9,292 nucleotides of DNA, from the NCBI GenBank assembly GCA_001464255.1, contig LNFD01000345.1, positions 1 to 9,292 on the forward strand, written 5' to 3'. Below are positions 6,993-9,292 of the stretch, piece after piece. Source of the DNA: Actinomycetales bacterium Ga0077552. Its GTDB lineage: Bacteria; Actinomycetota; Actinomycetes; Actinomycetales; Microbacteriaceae. Position 1 is the stretch's first letter. Each line of letters starts with the position of its first letter. Made by a program: the position numbers and the translations under genes. The notes under the pieces were generated by a model, which made no database searches, was not told where the DNA came from, and was given only the letters and a program-made list of their open reading frames with translations.

Positions 6993-6998
6993 TAAACT
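6993..6998 (+). promoter_or_regulatory. Candidate -10 element of rhlE with a short AT-rich leader
   Basis: TAAACT fits the TANNNT pattern and would start transcription near 7005, giving a leader of about 32 nt before the GTG at 7037. The leader contains a pyrimidine run and TATATAA (7011-7017), unusual in this GC-rich DNA. TATATA/TATAAC at 7011-7018 could itself be a -10, but it lacks the final T. The only ribosome-site-like sequence is a weak AGGCGA about 9 nt before the GTG. Confidence 0.4.
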
Positions 6999-7036
6999 GG
7001 CCTTCTCTTCTATATAACGACAGGCGACACACCACC

Positions 7037-8494
7037 GTGACTTTCACTGACTTGGGCATCGAGCCCGACATGGTCGAGGCTCTCGCGGCGAAGGGCATCA
7101 TCGAGCCCTTCCCGATCCAGGAGCAGACCATCCCCCTGGCCCTCAGCGGTCAAGACATCATCGGCCAGGCCAAGACCGGCACCGGCAAGACCTTCGGCTT
7201 CGGCCTGCCGCTCATCCAGCGCCTCGGCCTGCACCCCGAGCCGGGCGTCAAGGCGCTCGTCGTCGTGCCCACGCGCGAGCTGTGCGTGCAGGTGACGGAA
7301 GACCTCGAGACGGCCGCGATCAACCGCGACGTCAAGATCGTCTCCATCTACGGCGGCAAGGCCTACGAGGGCCAGATCGAGCAGCTCAAGGCGGGTGCGC
7401 AGATCGTCATCGGCACCCCCGGCCGCCTCCTCGACCTCGCGAGCCAGCGCCTGCTCTCGCTCGCCAACGTCGAGGTGATGGTGCTCGACGAGGCCGACAA
7501 GATGCTCGACCTCGGCTTCCTGAGCGACATCGAGAAGCTCTTCGCGCAGACCAAGCCGACGCGCCACACGATGCTGTTCTCGGCGACCATGCCCGGCCCG
7601 ATCGTCGCGCTCGCGCGGCGCTTCATGTCGAAGCCCATCCACATCCGCGCGACCGACCCCGACGAGGGGCTCACGCAGGCGAACATCAAGCACGTCGTCT
7701 ACCGCGCGCACGCCCTCGACAAGGACGAGGTCGTGGGGCGCATCCTGCAGGCCGAGGGCCGCGGCAAGACCGTCATCTTCACGCGCACGAAGCGCGCCGC
7801 CGCCAAGCTCGTCGAAGAGCTCAACGACCGGGGCTACAACGCCGCGGCCGTGCACGGCGACCTCAACCAAGAGCAGCGCGAGCGCGCCATGGCGGCCTTC
7901 AAGGCGGGCAAGAAAGACATCCTCATCGCGACGGACGTCGCGGCGCGCGGCATCGACGTCAACGACGTGACGCACGTCATCAACCACACGGTTCCGGATG
8001 ACCACGACACGTACCTCCACCGTGCGGGCCGCACGGGCCGCGCCGGCAAGACCGGCATCGCCGTGACCTTCGTCGACTGGGCCGACATGCACAAGTGGGC
8101 GCTCATCAACCGCGCGCTCGAGATGAACCAGCCCGAGCCGGTCGAGACCTACAGCTCGTCGCCGCACCTCTACACCGACCTCGACATCCCCGCGGGCTCG
8201 AAGGGCCGCCTCAAGGCGACCCCCATCCCCCGCGTCGAGAAGGAGGCCTCGCACCCGCCGCGCGAGCGCAGCCGCTCCGGTGGCCAGGGCTCCAGCACCT
8301 CTGGCGGGCGGACGGGCGGGCGCTCGGGGGGCCAGGGCTCTGGTGGCCAGAGCACGGGCGGCCAACGGTCGAGCGACTCGGCGGCCGCGGGCGAGCCCCG
8401 CGCCGAGGGCTCGGGCGCCCCGCGCCGGCGCCGTCGTCGTCGCACGGGCGGCTCGGGCGGAGCATCCGGGGCCGCCGCCGGCGCAGCCGAGTAA
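7037..8494 (+). CDS. rhlE: DEAD-box ATP-dependent RNA helicase, RhlE type
   Basis: This is an RNA helicase likely acting in ribosome assembly, RNA turnover or cold adaptation. All core motifs are present over 485 aa: Q motif with Q28, motif I AKTGTGKT (45-52), Ia PTREL (78-82), Ib TPGR (127-130), II DEAD (151-154), III SAT (182-184), IV VIFTRTK (246-252), V ATDVAARGID (298-307) and VI HRAGRTGRAG (328-337). After the core (to about 375), a low-complexity basic tail carries SGGQ/TGGQ repeats (414-443) and seven consecutive arginines (463-469), typical of nonspecific RNA binding. The GTG at 7037 gives the family start (TFTDLGIEP). An upstream ATG at 6965 would add 24 residues across the promoter and is rejected. 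The only cysteine is C83. The gene is divergent from the ferritin-like gene. The symbol follows the mycobacterial orthologue; a CsdA/DeaD name is possible. Confidence 0.93.
   Translation: MTFTDLGIEPDMVEALAAKGIIEPFPIQEQTIPLALSGQDIIGQAKTGTGKTFGFGLPLIQRLGLHPEPGVKALVVVPTRELCVQVTEDLETAAINRDVKIVSIYGGKAYEGQIEQLKAGAQIVIGTPGRLLDLASQRLLSLANVEVMVLDEADKMLDLGFLSDIEKLFAQTKPTRHTMLFSATMPGPIVALARRFMSKPIHIRATDPDEGLTQANIKHVVYRAHALDKDEVVGRILQAEGRGKTVIFTRTKRAAAKLVEELNDRGYNAAAVHGDLNQEQRERAMAAFKAGKKDILIATDVAARGIDVNDVTHVINHTVPDDHDTYLHRAGRTGRAGKTGIAVTFVDWADMHKWALINRALEMNQPEPVETYSSSPHLYTDLDIPAGSKGRLKATPIPRVEKEASHPPRERSRSGGQGSSTSGGRTGGRSGGQGSGGQSTGGQRSSDSAAAGEPRAEGSGAPRRRRRRRTGGSGGASGAAAGAAE
8279..8365 (+). repeat. SGGQ/TGGQ-coding degenerate repeat in the rhlE tail
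   Basis: Four copies of a GGNGGCCAR-like unit encode GGQ at residues 415-417, 431-433, 436-438 and 441-443, interspersed with SGGR and TGGR. The copies differ at the third codon position, so selection on a Gly/Gln/Arg-rich disordered tail is more likely than a recent duplication. Confidence 0.7.
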
Positions 8495-8502
8495 TCAGCC
8501 TC

Positions 8503-8517
8503 TCGCGCTGAGCGCGA
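8503..8517 (+). terminator. Short GC hairpin downstream of rhlE, weak terminator candidate
   Basis: TCGCGCT (8503-8509) and AGCGCGA (8511-8517) are a perfect 7-bp inverted repeat with one central base, so a real hairpin would have about 5 bp and a CTGAG loop. It lies 8 nt after the rhlE stop. There is no T-tract, so termination is uncertain. Confidence 0.3.
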
Positions 8518-8572
8518 CGGAGGAGCAGACTGGGGCGATCGGCCGCGCAGCCGCTCGACCGAGACTGCGATC

Positions 8573-8577
8573 GGAGG
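8573..8577 (+). promoter_or_regulatory. Strong ribosome binding site of the lipoprotein gene
   Basis: GGAGG lies 5 nt before the ATG at 8583. It is the clearest Shine-Dalgarno sequence in the window and fixes this start over an upstream in-frame extension that would overlap rhlE. It contrasts with the apparently leaderless genes nearby and implies a leader-bearing mRNA. Confidence 0.75.
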
Positions 8578-8582
8578 TCGTC

Positions 8583-9149
8583 ATGACCCGCTCCGCCGCC
8601 CTGCTCCTCGCCGTCGTCGCCTCGACGATGCTGCTGACCGCGTGCTCGGTCGACCCCGGCTCGGGTGACGCACCACTGCCTCCCGCACCGGAGGAGTCGG
8701 AGCCGCAGCAGCCGATCGACGGGGTCGGCGACACCGACTGCGTCGTCGGCCGGTGGGGCCTCGAGGTCGTCGACTACCGCCTGCAGTCGGAGGCCTATCT
8801 GCTGGGCCTCGGCGTGCCCATCACCGAGTTCGACATGGTGGGCGGGCAGACGCTCACGATCACGGAAGACGGCCTGCTCGCCGTCGAGACCAACCTCACC
8901 GTGCCGATCAGCGTGACGACCGTCGAGTCGGCCTCGGCCGAGTGGGGGTGGGATGCCACGAGCCCGAGCGGCGGCATGCTCGAGATCGCCGAGTGGCAGA
9001 TCGTCGACTCGAGCAGCGTCGGCGAGGGCCTCGATGTCGCGCCGCCGCGCTTCGAGGGCGACGACGCCTTCCTGCTCGTCGACTGCGACGCCCAGACCAT
9101 GCTGCTGCAGGGCGGCGGGCCGCTCAGCGCCCTCTTCGAACGGCTCTGA
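8583..9149 (+). CDS. Predicted lipoprotein of unknown function
   Basis: The protein is 188 aa. A short signal peptide (one Arg, then a hydrophobic run to residue 18) ends in lipobox LTAC, with C21 the expected lipidated residue, so the mature protein should be anchored outside the membrane. A Pro/Glu-rich linker (about 22-48) follows. The rest is rich in short hydrophobic beta-type strands, starting with CVVGRWGL (53-60) and ending with LLVDCDAQTMLLQ (164-176). The only mature cysteines besides C21 are C53 and C168, in what look like the first and last strands, so a disulfide closing a beta-barrel is plausible. The C-x-x-G-x-W start resembles lipocalin-like actinobacterial lipoproteins, but I cannot name a family. 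It follows rhlE by 88 nt and has its own strong ribosome site. Confidence 0.8.
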   Translation: MTRSAALLLAVVASTMLLTACSVDPGSGDAPLPPAPEESEPQQPIDGVGDTDCVVGRWGLEVVDYRLQSEAYLLGLGVPITEFDMVGGQTLTITEDGLLAVETNLTVPISVTTVESASAEWGWDATSPSGGMLEIAEWQIVDSSSVGEGLDVAPPRFEGDDAFLLVDCDAQTMLLQGGGPLSALFERL

Positions 9150-9151
9150 GC

Positions 9152-9182
9152 CGGGCATCCCGCCATCGGGAATGACGGCCCG
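9152..9182 (+). terminator. Nested inverted repeats after the lipoprotein gene
   Basis: CGGGC (9152-9156) can pair with GCCCG (9178-9182), and inside it TCCCG (9158-9162) pairs with CGGGA (9167-9171) around a CCAT loop. The structure starts 2 nt after the stop codon. There is no T-tract; it could terminate transcription or simply protect the 3' end. Confidence 0.35.
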
Positions 9183-9188
9183 CAGGAG

Positions 9189-9194
9189 TAGGTT
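9189..9194 (+). promoter_or_regulatory. Possible -10 element of the MFS-like gene
   Basis: TAGGTT fits TANNNT and ends 9 nt before the ATG at 9204, which would give a leader of only 2-3 nt. AGGAG at 9184-9188 is 15 nt from the ATG, long for a ribosome site, and overlaps the position expected just upstream of this -10. The call is weaker than for the other leaderless candidates. Confidence 0.35.
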
Positions 9195-9203
9195 GGGTTC
9201 CCT

Positions 9204-9292
9204 ATGCCTGCCACCACCACCACCGCGCCGCTCGACGCCGCCGCGCTCGCGACCCGCAACCGCCTCGTCATCGGGCTGCTGCTCGGGTCGGC
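9204..9292 (+). CDS. N-terminal fragment of a probable MFS drug:H+ antiporter (DHA2-like), cut by the right edge
   Basis: Only 29 codons are visible: a Thr/Ala-rich cytoplasmic start, then RNRLVIGLLLGS, which looks like the entry into transmembrane helix 1. This arrangement is familiar from actinobacterial DHA2-family efflux permeases (EmrB/QacA type), where a TRNRLVIGLLL-like sequence precedes the first helix. The assignment is by resemblance of a very short stretch, so another multi-helix membrane protein is possible. The frame is open to the edge. Confidence 0.5.
   Translation, partial: MPATTTTAPLDAAALATRNRLVIGLLLGS

Noticed and set aside
6965..7036. Upstream ATG extension of rhlE
   Set aside because: It would place coding sequence across the TAAACT promoter and add 24 residues without family similarity; the GTG at 7037 gives the expected N-terminus.
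7010..8365. Minus-strand 451-codon frame opposite rhlE
   Set aside because: Antisense shadow of the DEAD-box gene, with repetitive Arg/Asp/Val-rich composition and no motif.
8279..8365. CRISPR-like or intergenic repeat
   Set aside because: The repeat is short, degenerate, in frame and within the rhlE coding tail; there are no regular spacers.
1..9292. Mobile element, defence island or phage region
   Set aside because: No integrase, transposase, toxin, restriction or Cas genes, no terminal repeats and no obvious composition shift; AdnAB is a housekeeping repair enzyme here.

Overview
The window looks like ordinary chromosomal DNA from a very GC-rich actinobacterium. The best guess is Micrococcales, probably Microbacteriaceae. 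The basis is base composition, G/C-ending codons, frequent GTG starts, TANNNT -10 elements set 6-7 nt before start codons, and the gene order. There are no transposases, integrases, tRNA or rRNA genes, CRISPR arrays or phage genes. Coding density is near complete, and the largest non-coding gap is about 111 bp.

Layout. (1) The left 5.2 kb, on the minus strand, carries two translationally coupled genes for a UvrD-like motor/RecB-like nuclease heterodimer. These are adnA (1843-5187, complete) and adnB (1-1843, cut by the left edge), the actinobacterial AdnAB machine that resects double-strand breaks. (2) A 111-bp divergent intergenic region separates adnA from a small plus-strand DUF3107 gene (5299-5523), followed by a small three-helix membrane protein (5559-5867). 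(3) That pair converges on a minus-strand pair: a second small membrane protein (5906-6223) and a ferritin-like/MiaE_2-like protein (6232-6948). A 9-bp hairpin sits at the convergence point. (4) A DEAD-box RNA helicase of the RhlE type (7037-8494) is transcribed divergently from the ferritin-like gene and has an SGGQ-rich, poly-Arg tail. (5) A predicted lipoprotein (8583-9149) and the first 29 codons of a probable MFS transporter (9204 to the edge) close the window.

The order adnB-adnA / DUF3107 / ferritin-like protein / rhlE resembles, as I recall it, the Rv3201c-Rv3202c / Rv3208A / Rv3210c / Rv3211 neighbourhood of Mycobacterium tuberculosis. The core is therefore probably an old conserved actinobacterial block rather than an acquired island. 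AdnA and AdnB form one enzyme. No other genes here have a demonstrable joint function.

I do not see a convincing undescribed system. The points most worth a second look are: four genes with the same leaderless promoter architecture; a degenerate AdnA motor (altered motifs II and III) beside a canonical AdnB motor; no cysteine in 1,728 visible AdnAB residues; the conserved pairing of DUF3107 and the ferritin-like gene with DNA/RNA helicases; and an AT-rich leader in front of rhlE.
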